A stretch of 64,000 nucleotides of DNA from contig CAWBVG010000050.1 of the NCBI GenBank assembly GCA_963792175.1, forward strand, positions 33,600 to 97,599, read 5' to 3'. Both the position numbers and the translations under genes were made by a program. Source of the stretch: CAWBVG01 sp963792175. GTDB lineage: Bacteria; Acidobacteriota; Vicinamibacteria; Vicinamibacterales; CAVVIG01. Under the pieces are notes generated by a model. The model saw only the letters and a program-made list of their open reading frames with translations. It was not told the DNA's origin and did not search any database. Below, piece after piece: positions 46,385-56,939 of the stretch; position 1 is the first letter of the stretch; each line of letters starts with the position of its first letter.

Positions 46385-49063
46385 ATGCCGCTCCGGCGCT
46401 TCCTGCGGCGGCTTCGCAATGCTCGTCCAGCCGACGGGCGATGCGGAGCCGGACCTGGCGCGCGAAATGGCGTCGCATCTCGCGCTGCTCGAAGACGACT
46501 TTCGCCGCCACGGGATGACGGCTGACGATGCCCGTCTGGCGGCGCGCCGCGCGTTCGGCGGTGTCGAGCAGGCCAAGGAGCGGCAGCGCGACGCGCGCTC
46601 GTTCGTCTGGCTCGCCGACGCGCAGCGCGACATGCGCCATGCGGCGCGGTTGCTCCGCCGGGATCCGCTGTTCACCGCGACCGCGGTGTTGTCGCTGGCG
46701 ATCGGCATCGGCGCGAACACGACGATCTTGACCGTCGGAAATGCCCTTCTGTTTCGCGCTCCGGCCGCAGTGGCCGATCCGGGAGCGCTCGTCGATATCG
46801 GCACGCTCACCCCCGGCGGCGGCTTCGGCAACAGCTCGTATCCGAACTACCTCGACGTGCGTCGCCGTGCGACGACGCTCGACGGCGTGTACGCGTCGGG
46901 CCTGTTCCCGCGAGCCATGAGCTTGAGCGGCGCGGGCGATTCCCCAGCGACCGAACGAGTGTTCGCCACGCCGGTGACCGGCAACTACTTCGCCGTGCTG
47001 GGTACGACTGCGGCTGCCGGTCGTTTGTTCGACGGGGACGCCGTGGATCGACCGGGGACCGACCCGGTGATCGTGTTGAGCCATCGGTTCTGGACGCGCC
47101 GCTTCAACCGGGATCCTTCGCTGATCGGCCGAACGATCCTGTTGAACCGAGAGTCCTTCACGGTGATCGGTGTCGCTGCGGAAGGATTCCAGGGGCCCGG
47201 CGTCCGGGCCGGCGATCTGTGGGTGCCGATGTCGATGTCCAGCGCCGCGAGCTCGCTCGCCAACCGCACCGCCGCGTTGTTTCTCGTCGGCGGCCGACTG
47301 AAACGCGACGTCTCCATTCAGCAGGCCGCTGCGGAGTTGGACGCGGTCGGTAAGGCGCTCGAACTGGAGTATCCGGCGGAAAACCGTGGCAAAGGCTTCC
47401 TCGTCGAGCCGTTGTCGCCGGTGCCCGGCGCCAGGCTGCCGATCACGATCTTTCTCGTCCTGCTCCTGACCATCGTCACGCTCGTGCTGGGTATCGCGTG
47501 CGCGAACGTCGCCGGCGTCTTGCTCGCGCGCGCGGCGGCCCGGCGTACGGAAATCGCCGTGCGCCTGGCGATGGGCGCCGGACGGGCACGGCTGATTCGT
47601 CAGTTGCTCGCCGAGACGCTGATGCTGTTCGTGCTCGGCGGTCTGGCCGGCGTGGCCATGGCGCGCGTTCTCACGTCCGTGCTCGTCGCGCTGCTGCCGT
47701 CGCTGCCGTTTCCCGTCAATATCTCGCTCGCGCTCGATGGCCGGGCGCTCGTCGTCACGGCCGGGATGGTGCTCGTGGCAGCGCTTCTCTCGGGTCTCGT
47801 TCCGGCGCTTCAGGCATCGAAGGCCGACGTGGTGTCGGCGTTGAAAGACGACGCCCAGGCGCCGGCGCGGCTGCGTCTGCGGCATGCCTTCGTCATCGCA
47901 CAAGTCGCGGTCAGCATTCTCCTGGTCGTGGTGGCTGGCCTCTTCGTGCGGGCACTCCAGGCAGCCGGTTCGATGAACCCCGGGTTCGATCCTCGCGGGG
48001 TGGAGCTCGCTTCGCTCGATCTGTCGCTCGCGGGCTACACCAGTACGACAGGCCCCGCCTTCGCGCGCGATCTCGCGGATCGCGTTCGCGCCCTGCCGGA
48101 CGTGCAATCGGCCAGCATCGCGCTCGTTCTCCCGGGCGGCTTCGAGACGCAGCGCCGGTCGCTCCGCGTCCCTGGCGTCGAGCCGCCGAACGGCGAACGC
48201 CAGTTTCGGCGTGGACTGGAACGTCGTCGAGCCGCGATATTTCGCAACGATGCGTATTCCGATCGTCAGCGGCCGGGATTTCGCGGCAGTCGATCGCGAA
48301 GGCACTCAGGCGGTCGCCATCGTCGGCGAAGGCACGGCGCGGCAGTTCTGGCCGGGCGAGGACGCGGTCGGCAAGTTCGTCGTGCAGACCGCCGTCGGCT
48401 CAGGAGGGCAGGTCACCGGATCGACCCCTGCAGGTCGTGGGCGTCGCACGTGATGTCAAGGCCAGCACCCTGATCGACGGTCTGTCACGGTCCATCGTCT
48501 ACGTGCCGCTTCAGCAGCACTACGTGGCGACGCTGACCATCGTGGCGCGGACGACGCGCGGGCAGCGCGCCGCGGACGAGATCCGATCGCTCGTCACCGC
48601 GATGAATCCGGATCTGCCGATCATCGCGTCACAGACGCTCGAGGACGCGACCGCGCTCGGCCTCGTGCCTCAGCGTGTCGTGATGTCGGTCGCCGGCGGC
48701 CTCGGCGCCGTCGGTGCGCTGCTGGCGGCGATTGGGATTTACGGAGTCACCGCCTACGCGGTTGCCCGCCGCCGGCGGGAAATCGGCATTCGGATGGCGC
48801 TGGGCGCGCGGCGTGCCGATGTCGTCCGCATGATTCTGCAGCGGGGGATTCGACTCACCGTGATCGGCTGCGCGATCGGCCTGCTGCTCGCCGCCGGGGC
48901 GAGTCAGGTGCTGGTGGTGTTCCTCTTCGGCGTGGCGCCGCTCGACCCGGTGGTCTTCGGCATCGCCGCGACCTTCTTTGCGGTCATCGGTCTGGCTGCC
49001 TCCTATCTGCCCGCACGTAGAGCGACGACCGTCGATCCGCTCGTCGCCCTGCGCTACGAATAA
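46385..49063 (+). CDS. ADOP-type ABC permease (MacB-like; three frameshifts), PadR-linked
   Basis: About 892 residues. The N-terminal cytoplasmic part (AEPDLAREMASHLALLEDDF, RRAFGGVEQAKERQRDAR) is the ADOP N-terminal extension. It is followed by a MacB-type core: LLRRDPLFTATAVLSLAIGIGANTTIL, VTGNYFAVLGTTAAAGRLFD, FTVIGVAAEGFQGPG, then FtsX-type helices, a linker (ARLRLRHAFVIAQVAVSILLVVVAGLF), the second periplasmic domain and the final FtsX domain ending VDPLVALRYE. Joints near 46420, 48215 and 48425. ATG 46385 is preceded by GAGC only. ADOPs lack their own ATPase and probably use one encoded elsewhere; substrate unknown. Confidence 0.88.
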
Positions 49064-49093
49064 CCGCGGCCCCGCACGCCTTTGCTTGACAGG

Positions 49094-49113
49094 TGTGCTA
49101 TAAAAATAACACA
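49094..49113. promoter_or_regulatory. BlaI operator-like dyad and -10 box at the start of blaI
   Basis: TGTGCTAT (49094-49101), AAAA, ATAACACA (49106-49113): the arms are inverted copies with one mismatch. The dyad covers TATAAA (49099-49104), the likely -10 box, and the A of ATG 49113, so the message is nearly leaderless. The alternative -35 TTGACA at 49086-49091 would need a -10 further inside the gene. BlaI repressors bind TACA/TGTA-type dyads over their own promoters. Confidence 0.65.
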
Positions 49114-49496
49114 TGCCTCGGGCGCACGAGCTGAGCCGGCGCGAACGTCAGATCATGGACATCCTGTATCGCCGCGGCCGCGCGACGGCTGGCGACGTGA
49201 TGGGAGATTTGCCCGGGGAGCCGAGTTATTCCACTGTGCGGACCCAGTTGCGCGTGCTCGAGGAGAAGGGACACGTGCGGCACGAAGAGGACGGCGTGCG
49301 CTACGTGTACGTGCCTGCCACTCCGCGTCGCGCCGCCCGCAAATCGGCGCTTCGACATCTCGTCGACACGTTCTTCGACGGCTCCGCTGAACAGACCGTG
49401 GCGGCGCTGCTCGGCGGCGAAGGCGCACGCTTGTCGGAAGAAGAACTGGACCGCATCGCAAAGCTCGTCACGAAGGCGCGGAAAGATGCTGGATAG
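49113..49496 (+). CDS. BlaI/MecI/CopY-family repressor
   Basis: 127 residues: LSRRERQIMDILYRRGRATAGDVMGDL, YSTVRTQLRVLEEKGHVRHEEDGVRYVYVPA, then the C-terminal dimer part with SALRHLVDTFFDGSAEQTVAALLGG, LSEEELDRIAKLVTKARKDAG. In staphylococci the BlaR1 protease cleaves BlaI; here a BlaR1-type gene overlaps by 11 bases downstream. Acidobacteriota have many such pairs; the response is probably to cell-wall or other stress rather than beta-lactam alone. The start matches the dyad above. Confidence 0.93.
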   Translation: MPRAHELSRRERQIMDILYRRGRATAGDVMGDLPGEPSYSTVRTQLRVLEEKGHVRHEEDGVRYVYVPATPRRAARKSALRHLVDTFFDGSAEQTVAALLGGEGARLSEEELDRIAKLVTKARKDAG

Positions 49497-51143
49497 CGCC
49501 ATCAAGGTCACGGTGCTCGTCGCGCTCGCGCTGGGCCTGAACGAAATCCTGCGGGCGCGGTCGGCGGCATTGCGCCACTGCGTCCTGGCGGCGGCTCTCG
49601 GCAGCGCGATGACGATGCCTCTTGTGGGTCGACTGGCGCCTGCGTGGGATGTCTCGTTTGGCCGCGTCGATCTCGAACCGGTGACAGGGTCAACTCCCTC
49701 GACCGCGGCCGGACCGAAACTGTCGCGGGCGCCGGTCGCTGTTGACGAGTCATCCGCGCCTTTCGAGCCACCCCCGGTGCCCTCGCGGGCTGCGGTTGCC
49801 GCCAGCGTCATGCAATGGCTGTTTTGGTTGTGGATCGCTGGCGCCGCCGGCTCCATGTGTGTGCTGCTTGCAGGATTGTGGCGGCTCGGGCAGTTCGCTG
49901 CGCGTGCGACACCGATGTCGAGCGCCACGTGGCTCGCGCTCGCCGATGCCTTTGCTGCCGAGCAGCGTCCGCGGCGGCGCATCCGGTTGCTGACGAGCGA
50001 ACAGCAAACGCTCCTGGTCACCTGGGGCGTCAGCCGGCCGACGGTGCTGGTGCCCTCGTCCGCCACGCATGGTCCGAGGAGCGCGTGCGCGTGGTGCTTG
50101 GCCACGAGATGGCTCACATCAGACGTCACGACTGGCTGACCTTGATGATCGCCGAAGTCGTGCGCGCTCTGTATTGGTTCAACCCGCTGGTGTGGATCGC
50201 GTGCCGGCGTCTGCGCGAGGAAAGCGAGCGGGCGTGCGACGACATGGTGTTGGGGCTTGGCATCGAGAGCACGGTTTATGCCTCGCACCTGCTCGAGATC
50301 GCGCGATCGTTCGGGCAGATGCGCCGCGCGTGGTTGCCGGCGCCCGCGATGGTTCGCCAGTCCAGTCTCGAGAGGAGAATCAGTGCCATGTTGAACTCAC
50401 GCCTCGACCGCCGTCCCGTGACTCGTGGCGCGCGGATGGCGACAATGGCGGCGGCGCTCGCCTTCACGGGCGGCATCGCCGGTTTCGGCGTCGCCGCGCA
50501 AACCTTTGGCAGCCTGCCCGGGTCAGTGGTCGACTCCACCAGTCGCCCCGTCGCTGGCGCGACGCTCGTGCTGATCGGCGCGCCGAACGACGCGAAACGC
50601 GAATTAAAGAGCGACGCGGCCGGTCACTTTGAATTCGTCGGATTGCCGCCTGGCGACTATCGTCTGGAGGCGTCGGCGCCGGGATTCTCGGTGGTTCGCT
50701 CCGCCATGGTCGTGACCACCCGGCCGGTGCCGCAACTAGTGACGCTGCAGGTGGGAGCCCTCATGGAAACGGTCAGTGTTTACGGTGTTGCTGAAGGCCC
50801 CCCTCGCGAGCTGGCGGAACCTGTGCTGCCGGACTCGACCGGCTGCGTGGCCACAGCGGCCGGGGGGCGGATCCAGCAGCCGATCAAGCTCCGGCACGTC
50901 AGGGCCTCGTATCCGCCGCTGTTACATCAGACCGGAGTCGAGGGACACGTCGTACTGGACTTGCGCATCGACACGGATGGCCGGCCCCGCGACATCCGCG
51001 TCATCACGTCCGCCCATCCGGATTTCGACGCCGCCGCCATCGAGGCCGTCCGGCAGTGGCGGTTCAGCCGGACGCTGCTCAACTGCGTGCCTGTGGAACT
51101 GAGCATGACGGTGCACGTGAACTTCGTGCCGCGGCAGCCCTAA
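49486..51143 (+). CDS. BlaR1-like M56 peptidase with carboxypeptidase-regulatory and TonB C-terminal domains (one frameshift)
   Basis: About 552 residues. Three to four N-terminal helices (IKVTVLVALALGLNEIL, WLFWLWIAGAAGSMCVLLAG) lead to LVTWGVSRPTVLVPSSAT; after a joint near 50065 the frame reads VRVVLGHEMAHIRRHDWLTLMI, the zinc site, then WFNPLVWIACRRLREESERACDD. The middle holds a carboxypeptidase-regulatory Ig-like domain (PGSVVDSTSRPVAGATLVLIG, GDYRLEASAPGFS). The end is a TonB-C domain (VEGHVVLDLRIDTDGRPRDIRVITSAHPDFDAAAIEAVRQWRFSR). The fusion of M56 with TonB-C is typical of Acidobacteriota. Probably a membrane sensor for the BlaI repressor; substrate unknown. Confidence 0.9.
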
Positions 51144-51149
51144 GAGTGG

Positions 51150-51164
51150 GTAGCGCTCCGCTAC
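51150..51164. terminator. Possible bidirectional hairpin between convergent BlaR1 and Gfo/Idh/MocA genes
   Basis: Stem GTAGCG / CGCTAC (6 bp, 3-base loop) in the 22-base gap between the two stops, followed by CTTTA on the plus strand. The stem is short and the T-tract weak, so it is only a candidate. Confidence 0.35.
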
Positions 51165-51165
51165 T

Positions 51166-52743
51166 TTACGGCCGCGCAATCCCCGACGATGTCGACCAGC
51201 CGGCTCGCGGTTCCCGTTCGAGATACTGATTGGCGCTCTGCACGTTGGTCACGCGCATGTTGGCGGCGTCGTACTCGATCTTCTTCCCGGCCTTCAGCGC
51301 GACGACACCGAGCAGCATGATTTCGGTGAGCTTCGCCGCGTACTCGAACGGGGACGACACGGCGGTCTTCCCCTTGGCCGCGTCCACCCAGTTCATCTCG
51401 TGATTCTCGTGTGGAATACGCGGCAGCTTCTCCGCCGGCTTGCCGTATGACTTGTGCAGCGAGTCGGGCAGGAGGCGCGGGTTCTTGCCGTAGGTGTCGT
51501 GCATCAGCTTGCCCTTGCTGCCGATCAACAGCGCGCCGCCGGTCGGGTTCATGATCTCGTTCTCGCCGAGCTCCACCGGCTTCGGCGGCACGAGACCGCC
51601 GTCGTACCACGTCAACTTCACGGGCGGCTTGCCGTTGCGCGCCGCGAACTCGTACACGGTCATCGTCGCGTTCGGGAAGGACACGCGATTGAACGGCGTC
51701 GCCAGCGTTTCGATCGTCGTCGGGTACCCGAGATCGAGCGCCCAAATCGAATGATCCATCAGATGGGCGCCCATGTCGCCGATCGCGCCGCAGCCCCAGT
51801 CCACCCACCCACGCCAATTGAACGGGTGATACACGGGGTGATACTCGACGTACGGCGCAGTGCCCAGGAAGAGATCCCACGCGAGCCCTTCGGGCTTGGG
51901 ATAGTTGCCGGCCATTGCCGTGGCCAGGCGCGCCTCGATCCCCGGACCGTTCCAGCGGAACCCATCGGGTGGCGGCGTACGCGCCTCCGGTCGCGGAATG
52001 CCCTGCGGCCAGTACCCGAGCGGCCGGTTCGTCCAGACGTGGACCTCGCGCACGTCGCCGATGGCGCCGGCCCACACGTACTCGATAGCCGTCCGCGCGT
52101 CGTCCCACGAATGGCCCTGATTGCCCATCTGCGTGACGACCTTCGGATTGGCCTTGGCCTTGCGCGCCAACTGCCGCGCCTCGGAGACCGACCAGGTGAG
52201 TGGCTTCTGCACGTAGACGTGCTTGCCGAGATCCATGGCCGCGAGCGCGATGGATGCGTGCATGTGGTCCGGTGTCGCGATGACGACGGCGTCGATGTCT
52301 TTCTGCCGTTCGAGCATCTGCCGGTAGTCCTGGTATCGCGTGGCGCGCGGCAGGTGCTCGTCCTTCAGGCGCTTCATCCGGGCGATTTCCATCGGAATCC
52401 GCTGGCGGTCGGTGGCGGTGAGCGGGGCCTCGGGCCGGCCCTGCGCGTCGACACGCGGCGTCGTCCGGTCGAGGCGCTCCTGCTGGCTCTTGATGCTGTT
52501 CTCGAGCCCCGCAAACCCGCGGTTCGCGTACTCCCAGTCGACGTCGCACAGCGCGACGACGTTCTCGCTCGCGAGATTGACGAGATTGCTGCGTCCCTGC
52601 CCGCCGACGCCGACGGCGGCGACGTTCAGCGTGTCGCTGGGCGCCGCGAAACCCTTGCCGAGCACATGCCGCGGAACGATCGTCAAACCGGCGCCTGTGA
52701 GCGCCGCGCTGGTCACGAACCGGCGGCGGGAAAGTGGGGCCAT
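51166..52743 (-). CDS. Tat-exported Gfo/Idh/MocA oxidoreductase
   Basis: 525 residues, intact frame. ATG 52743 has GGAGACAACAAG before it and opens a twin-arginine signal (LSRRRFVTSAALTGAGLTIVPRHVLG); the next upstream ATG (52773) adds only AVKANGDNK. NAD-binding core: LNVAAVGVGGQGRSNL, VALCDVDWEYANRGF, AVVIATPDHMHASIALAAMDLGKHVYVQKPLTW (EKP is QKP here, as in many of this subfamily), TQMGNQGHSWDDAR, VREVHVWTNRPLGYWPQG. The C-terminal domain has VEYHPVYHPFNWRGWVDWGCGAIGDMGAHLMDHSIWAL. It is divergent from DUF1080, 77 bases apart. The pair fits periplasmic glycoside 3-oxidation. Confidence 0.93.
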   Translation of the reverse strand: MAPLSRRRFVTSAALTGAGLTIVPRHVLGKGFAAPSDTLNVAAVGVGGQGRSNLVNLASENVVALCDVDWEYANRGFAGLENSIKSQQERLDRTTPRVDAQGRPEAPLTATDRQRIPMEIARMKRLKDEHLPRATRYQDYRQMLERQKDIDAVVIATPDHMHASIALAAMDLGKHVYVQKPLTWSVSEARQLARKAKANPKVVTQMGNQGHSWDDARTAIEYVWAGAIGDVREVHVWTNRPLGYWPQGIPRPEARTPPPDGFRWNGPGIEARLATAMAGNYPKPEGLAWDLFLGTAPYVEYHPVYHPFNWRGWVDWGCGAIGDMGAHLMDHSIWALDLGYPTTIETLATPFNRVSFPNATMTVYEFAARNGKPPVKLTWYDGGLVPPKPVELGENEIMNPTGGALLIGSKGKLMHDTYGKNPRLLPDSLHKSYGKPAEKLPRIPHENHEMNWVDAAKGKTAVSSPFEYAAKLTEIMLLGVVALKAGKKIEYDAANMRVTNVQSANQYLEREPRAGWSTSSGIARP

Positions 52744-52820
52744 CTTGTTGTCTCCATTTGCCTTGACTGCCAACAGCCTAGATGATAACGATTACACGCC
52801 GAAATTCAAGGAGCATCCAA

Positions 52821-53528
52821 ATGCGACGTTCTCTGATCGGCGTCGCCGTGCTGGCAGTGGCGAGCGCGACGCTGGCGGCGCAGCCCGTGGCGCGCGAGCG
52901 CGCGCTCTTCGACGGCAAGACGACCCATGGCTGGCGCAGCTTCAAAAAATCCACCTTTCCGGATCACGGCTGGATTGTCCAGGACGGATGGCTGAAGAAG
53001 CTTGCGAAGGGCACCAATCGCGACGGCGGCGGCGATATCATCACCGTCGACACATTCGATAACTTCGACCTCCAGTTCGAGTGGAAGGTGGTCGAGGGCG
53101 CCAACAGCGGCGTGAAGTACCTGGTGACCGAAGATCGAAACGGACCGGTCGCGCACGAGTATCAGATCATCGACGACGCCCGGCACGCCGACGCCTTGAT
53201 CGGGCCGCACCGTCAGACCGCGGCGCTCTACGACGCGATCGCGGCGCCGGCGAACAAGCCGTTGAAACCGGCGGGGGAGATCAATACCGGCCGGATCGTC
53301 GTCAACGGCATGCACGTCGAGCACTGGCTGAACGGCGTGAAAGTGATCGAGTACGAGCTGGAGAGCGCGGCGCTGAAGGCCGCGAAGGCGAAGAGCAAGT
53401 TCAAGGATGAGGCCGGCTGGGGCACGAAGCTCAAGGGGCACATCCTGCTGCAGGACCACGGCGACGAGGTGTGGTTCCGCAACATCAGGATTCGGGAGCT
53501 GCCGCCGTCGAGCGGTACGAGGGAGTAG
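52821..53528 (+). CDS. DUF1080 domain protein (3-keto-glycoside hydrolase/lyase family), secreted
   Basis: 235 residues. ATG 52821 has AAGGAGCATCC upstream and opens a signal peptide (SLIGVAVLAVASATLAAQ). DUF1080 pattern: RALFDGKTTHGWRSF, GGDIITVDTFDNFDLQFEWKVVEGANSGVKYLV, HEYQIIDDARHADA, NGMHVEHWLNGVKVIEYELES, GHILLQDHGDEVWFRNIRIREL. Family members (laminarinase-like jelly roll) cleave keto-disaccharides or keto-glycosides after oxidation at C3. The divergent Gfo/Idh/MocA gene would supply that oxidation. It is 9 bases upstream of a TonB receptor, probably one transcript. Confidence 0.93.
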   Translation: MRRSLIGVAVLAVASATLAAQPVARERALFDGKTTHGWRSFKKSTFPDHGWIVQDGWLKKLAKGTNRDGGGDIITVDTFDNFDLQFEWKVVEGANSGVKYLVTEDRNGPVAHEYQIIDDARHADALIGPHRQTAALYDAIAAPANKPLKPAGEINTGRIVVNGMHVEHWLNGVKVIEYELESAALKAAKAKSKFKDEAGWGTKLKGHILLQDHGDEVWFRNIRIRELPPSSGTRE

Positions 53529-53537
53529 GGAGACAAT

Positions 53538-56500
53538 ATGATGCGCCGTCTGCTGTCGGTTGCCGCTCTGGTACTGCTGGCCGCAGCCAGCGCCAGCGCG
53601 CAGGCTGTAAAGGGATCGCTCGTCGGGAACATCGTCGACGGTTCGGGTGGCGCGCTGCCCGGCGTCGGCGTGACCATCACCGAGGTGAACACCAACATCG
53701 CCTCGACCACGACCACCAACGAATCCGGCTATTACGTCTTCTCGAATCTCAAAGACGGCACCTATCGCGTGGTCTCGGAGCTCTCGGGATTCAAGCGCGT
53801 GATCCGGGAAGGCGTCGAGGTACCGGTGAACGCTACGGTGCGCGTGGACATGAAGCTGGAGATCGGGGCGATCGAAGAGTCGGTGACAGTGGTCGGCTCT
53901 TCGCCTCTGCTTCAGACCGACCGCGCGGACACCAGCCGCATCATCGAAGCGGTGCACCTGCAGGAAGTCCCGCTCGGATTCAACCGCAATTTTCAGGGCC
54001 TGATGGTCACCGTCCCCGGCGCCTTGCGGCTTCAGCGTCCGCACTCGGATTTCTTCAACGCGCAGGACAGCCTCTCGACGAACGTCAACGGGCAGTCGCG
54101 GCTGGCGAACAACGTCCAGATTGAAGGGATCGACGACAACCACCGCACCGGGCTCCTGACGACGCTGATTCCGTCGGCGGAGGCGATCGAGACGGTCAAC
54201 ATCAGCACGAGCGCCTACGACGCCGAATTCGGCCGCGCCGGTGGCGCCATCACCAACGTGACGCTCAAGTCCGGCGGGAACAATCTGAAGGGGAGCGTGT
54301 TCGCGTTCGGGAACAACGAAAAGACGAATGCGCCGGGCTACTTCACCCACACCGCGCCGCCAGGCGACTACCTGCAGAGCGGCTTCACGCTCGGCGGGCC
54401 GATCCAGAAGAACAAGCTGTTCTTCTTCGGCGACTACCAGCACATTCGCGACAACGCCGGCCGGACGACGCGGGCCGTCATTCCGCCGGCGGCGCTTCAG
54501 AACCGGCGATTTCAGCGCGTCGCGCGACGAAGATCTACGATCCGGCGACCGGCAACGCCGACGGCACCGGCCGCACGCAGTTCCCGAACAACATCATTCC
54601 CGCCGATCGCATCAGCCCGATCGCGAAGTCGATCCTGTCGCACCTGCCGGCGCCAAACGTCGATGCGGCGCCCGGCCAGCCGAACTACCAGATCGACTAC
54701 GCGCGCGTGAAGACCACCGACTCGTTCGACACCAAGTTCAACCTGCAGCTCACGTCGAAAGACCAGGTGTCGGCGCGTTTCAGCTTTCTGCGCCCGAAGC
54801 TGACCGACCCGGCGGAGTTCGCCGAGTTCGGCGGCTCGAAGCAGGGCAGCCCGTCCGGCAACGGCTTCTCGGGCATCGGCACCGACACCACCTACAGCAC
54901 CGGCGTCAACTACACGCGCACGTGGAGCAACACGCTCGTCATGGAAGCGCGCGGCGGCATGAACTACTTCCGCAACCAGGCGCTGTCGGGCGGCGACGGC
55001 CTCAAGACCGCGCAGGACGTCGGCATCCGCGGCGCGAACATCGACGACTGGTCGAGCGGGATGACGTCGATCGACATCGGCAACGGCATGAGCAGCCCGC
55101 TGGTCGGGTTCTCGGCGAGCCTGCCGTGGGATCGCTCCGAGCGGACCGTCGAGGCCGCGACCGTGTTCACGAAGCTGTTCGGCAACCACACGATCAAAGT
55201 CGGCGAGGACTTCCGGCACACGCGGGACTTCCTCCTGCAGACGCAGGACAACGGCGGCCCGCGCGGTCAGTTCCAGTTCAGAGCCAATCAGACGTCGATT
55301 CCGAGCGACGCGGCAGCCACCGCCGGCTTCGCGAACGCATTCGCGTCGTTCCTGCTGGACGTGCCGTCGCTCGCGCAGCGCGATCTCAAGGTGACCGATC
55401 CCGGCGTGCGGTTCTGGGCCTTCTTCACGTTCATCCAGGACAAATGGGCCGTCACGCCGAAACTCACGATCGACCTGGGTCTGCGCCACGAGTACTACAC
55501 GCCGTTCATCGGCCTCGCCGACCAGGGAGCGCTGTCGAACTACGATCCGGCGACCAACACGCTGCAGGTCGCCGGCTATGGCAACGTCTCCGAGAGCGTC
55601 GGCGTGCAGAAGTACCTGAAGAACTTCGGCCCGCGCGCCGGCGCGTCGTACCGCCTGAACGACCTGACCGTGATCCGCGGCGGTGTCGGCGTCAGCACGC
55701 TGCCGTTCCCCGACAACGCCTACGTCTACAACTACCCGGTCAAGCAGAACAACGTGTTCAACGCGCCGAACAACTTCGCGCCCGCGGGATCGATGAAGGC
55801 CGGATTCCCCGATCCGGTGTTCGTGCAGATTCCGTCCAGTGGCATCGTCGACGCGAGTCCGACGGTGCTGCGGAACGCGAGCTACTTCCACGTGCGGCCC
55901 GACATGCACGAAGGCATCGCTGACGTCGTACAACGTCGCGTTCCAGCGCGAGCTGCCAGGCCGATTCACGCTGGACCTCGCGTACGTCGGCAACCGCGGC
56001 CACGACGTGCAGACGCAGTTCAACGAGAACGCCGCCAACGTCGTCGGCCAGCCCGGGAACAACGGCCGGCCGCTGTTCCTGCCGTTCGGCAAATCGGCGG
56101 CCGTGACCACGTGGATCGGCACGAAGACGCTGTACAACTCGCTGCAGGCGAAGCTGGATCGCCGCTTCTACAACGGCATCCTGGTGTCGACGTCCTACAC
56201 GCTGGGCCGCGGCTGGAGCTACATGAACGGCGACAGCAACACCGGCATCGCGACGCCGGCCGACATCGAACGGAGCTGGGCGCGCACCGATCAGGATCGT
56301 CTCCACAGCCTCGTCGAGAGCTTCCTGCTGCAGTTGCCGTTCGGGCCCGGACCGGAAGTGGCTGCGCGACGGTCCGCTCAGTCAGGTGCTCGGCAACTGG
56401 CAGATCAGCGGGATCTTCAGCGCGCAGTCGGGATCGCCGATCGGCATCACGATGAGCAACGCCAACCTCAACGCCCCGGACAACACGCAACGTCCGAACG

Positions 56501-56841
56501 TCAGCGGGACGCCGAAGGTGCTCGGCGGCATCGGCCCGGGCGTCCAGTGGTTCGACACGTCGGTCTTTTCGTCGCCCGCGAACAACACCTTCGGCAACGG
56601 GACGCGAAACGGCATCATCGACGGGCCGAAGTACGTCAACCTCGACGCGACGATCGCCAAACTGTTCGCGTTCGGCCACGGGATCAAGGGCGAGGTGCGC
56701 GCCGACATCTTCAACATCACCAACACGCCGCACTTCAACAACCCCGGCGGCACGTTCCTCGGCACGACGTTCGGGCAGATCACCAGCACGTTCGCCGGCA
56801 GCGAGCGGTCGATGCGCTTTGGTTTCAGGATGATGTTCTAA
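53538..56841 (+). CDS. TonB-dependent receptor with N-terminal carboxypeptidase-regulatory domain (about four frameshifts)
   Basis: About 1100 residues when joined. Signal peptide LLSVAALVLLAAASASAQ; residues 25-110 are the carboxypeptidase-regulatory-like Ig domain (GNIVDGSGGALPGVGVTITEVNTNI, NESGYYVFSNLKDGTYRVVSELSGFK). The plug follows (GFNRNFQGLMVTVPGAL, NVNGQSRLANNVQIEGIDDN, AEAIETVNISTSAYDAEFGRAGGAITNVTLKSGGN), then the barrel: GDYQHIRDNAGR, FNLQLTSKDQVSARFSF, GLRHEYYTPFIGL and the closing strand SMRFGFRMMF. Joints near 54510, 55915, 56350. The TonB box is not obvious. It is the outer-membrane partner of the DUF1080 gene upstream. Confidence 0.88.
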
Positions 56842-56849
56842 CGGGAGCT

Positions 56850-56914
56850 GGGGACTCGGGGACTAGGGGACTGAATTCACTCCTCAGTCCCTGAGTCCCC
56901 AAGTCCCCAGTCCC
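56850..56914. repeat. GGGGACT inverted repeat between convergent genes
   Basis: Left arm 56850-56874 carries three GGGGACT units (GGGGACT C GGGGACT A GGGGACTGA); the right arm 56884-56914 is their complement (TCAGTCCC TGAGTCCCC AAGTCCCC AGTCCC), so the two form a 25-30-bp stem with a short loop, followed by TTTCC. It lies in the 98-base gap between the TonB receptor and the DUF1080 gene that face each other, so it could end both transcripts. The GGGGACT pattern recurs in many Acidobacteriota genomes as an intergenic element. Confidence 0.6.
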
Positions 56915-56939
56915 TTTCCGCACTCACGCGAAGATCCCG

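Noticed and set aside
46374..48305. A 643-residue minus-strand frame
   Set aside because: It lies entirely antisense to the ADOP permease and shows low-complexity RHDERQ-rich sequence.
49086..49091. TTGACA as the -35 box of blaI
   Set aside because: With 17-base spacing the -10 would fall inside the gene. TATAAA at 49099 gives a start at the ATG and is preferred.
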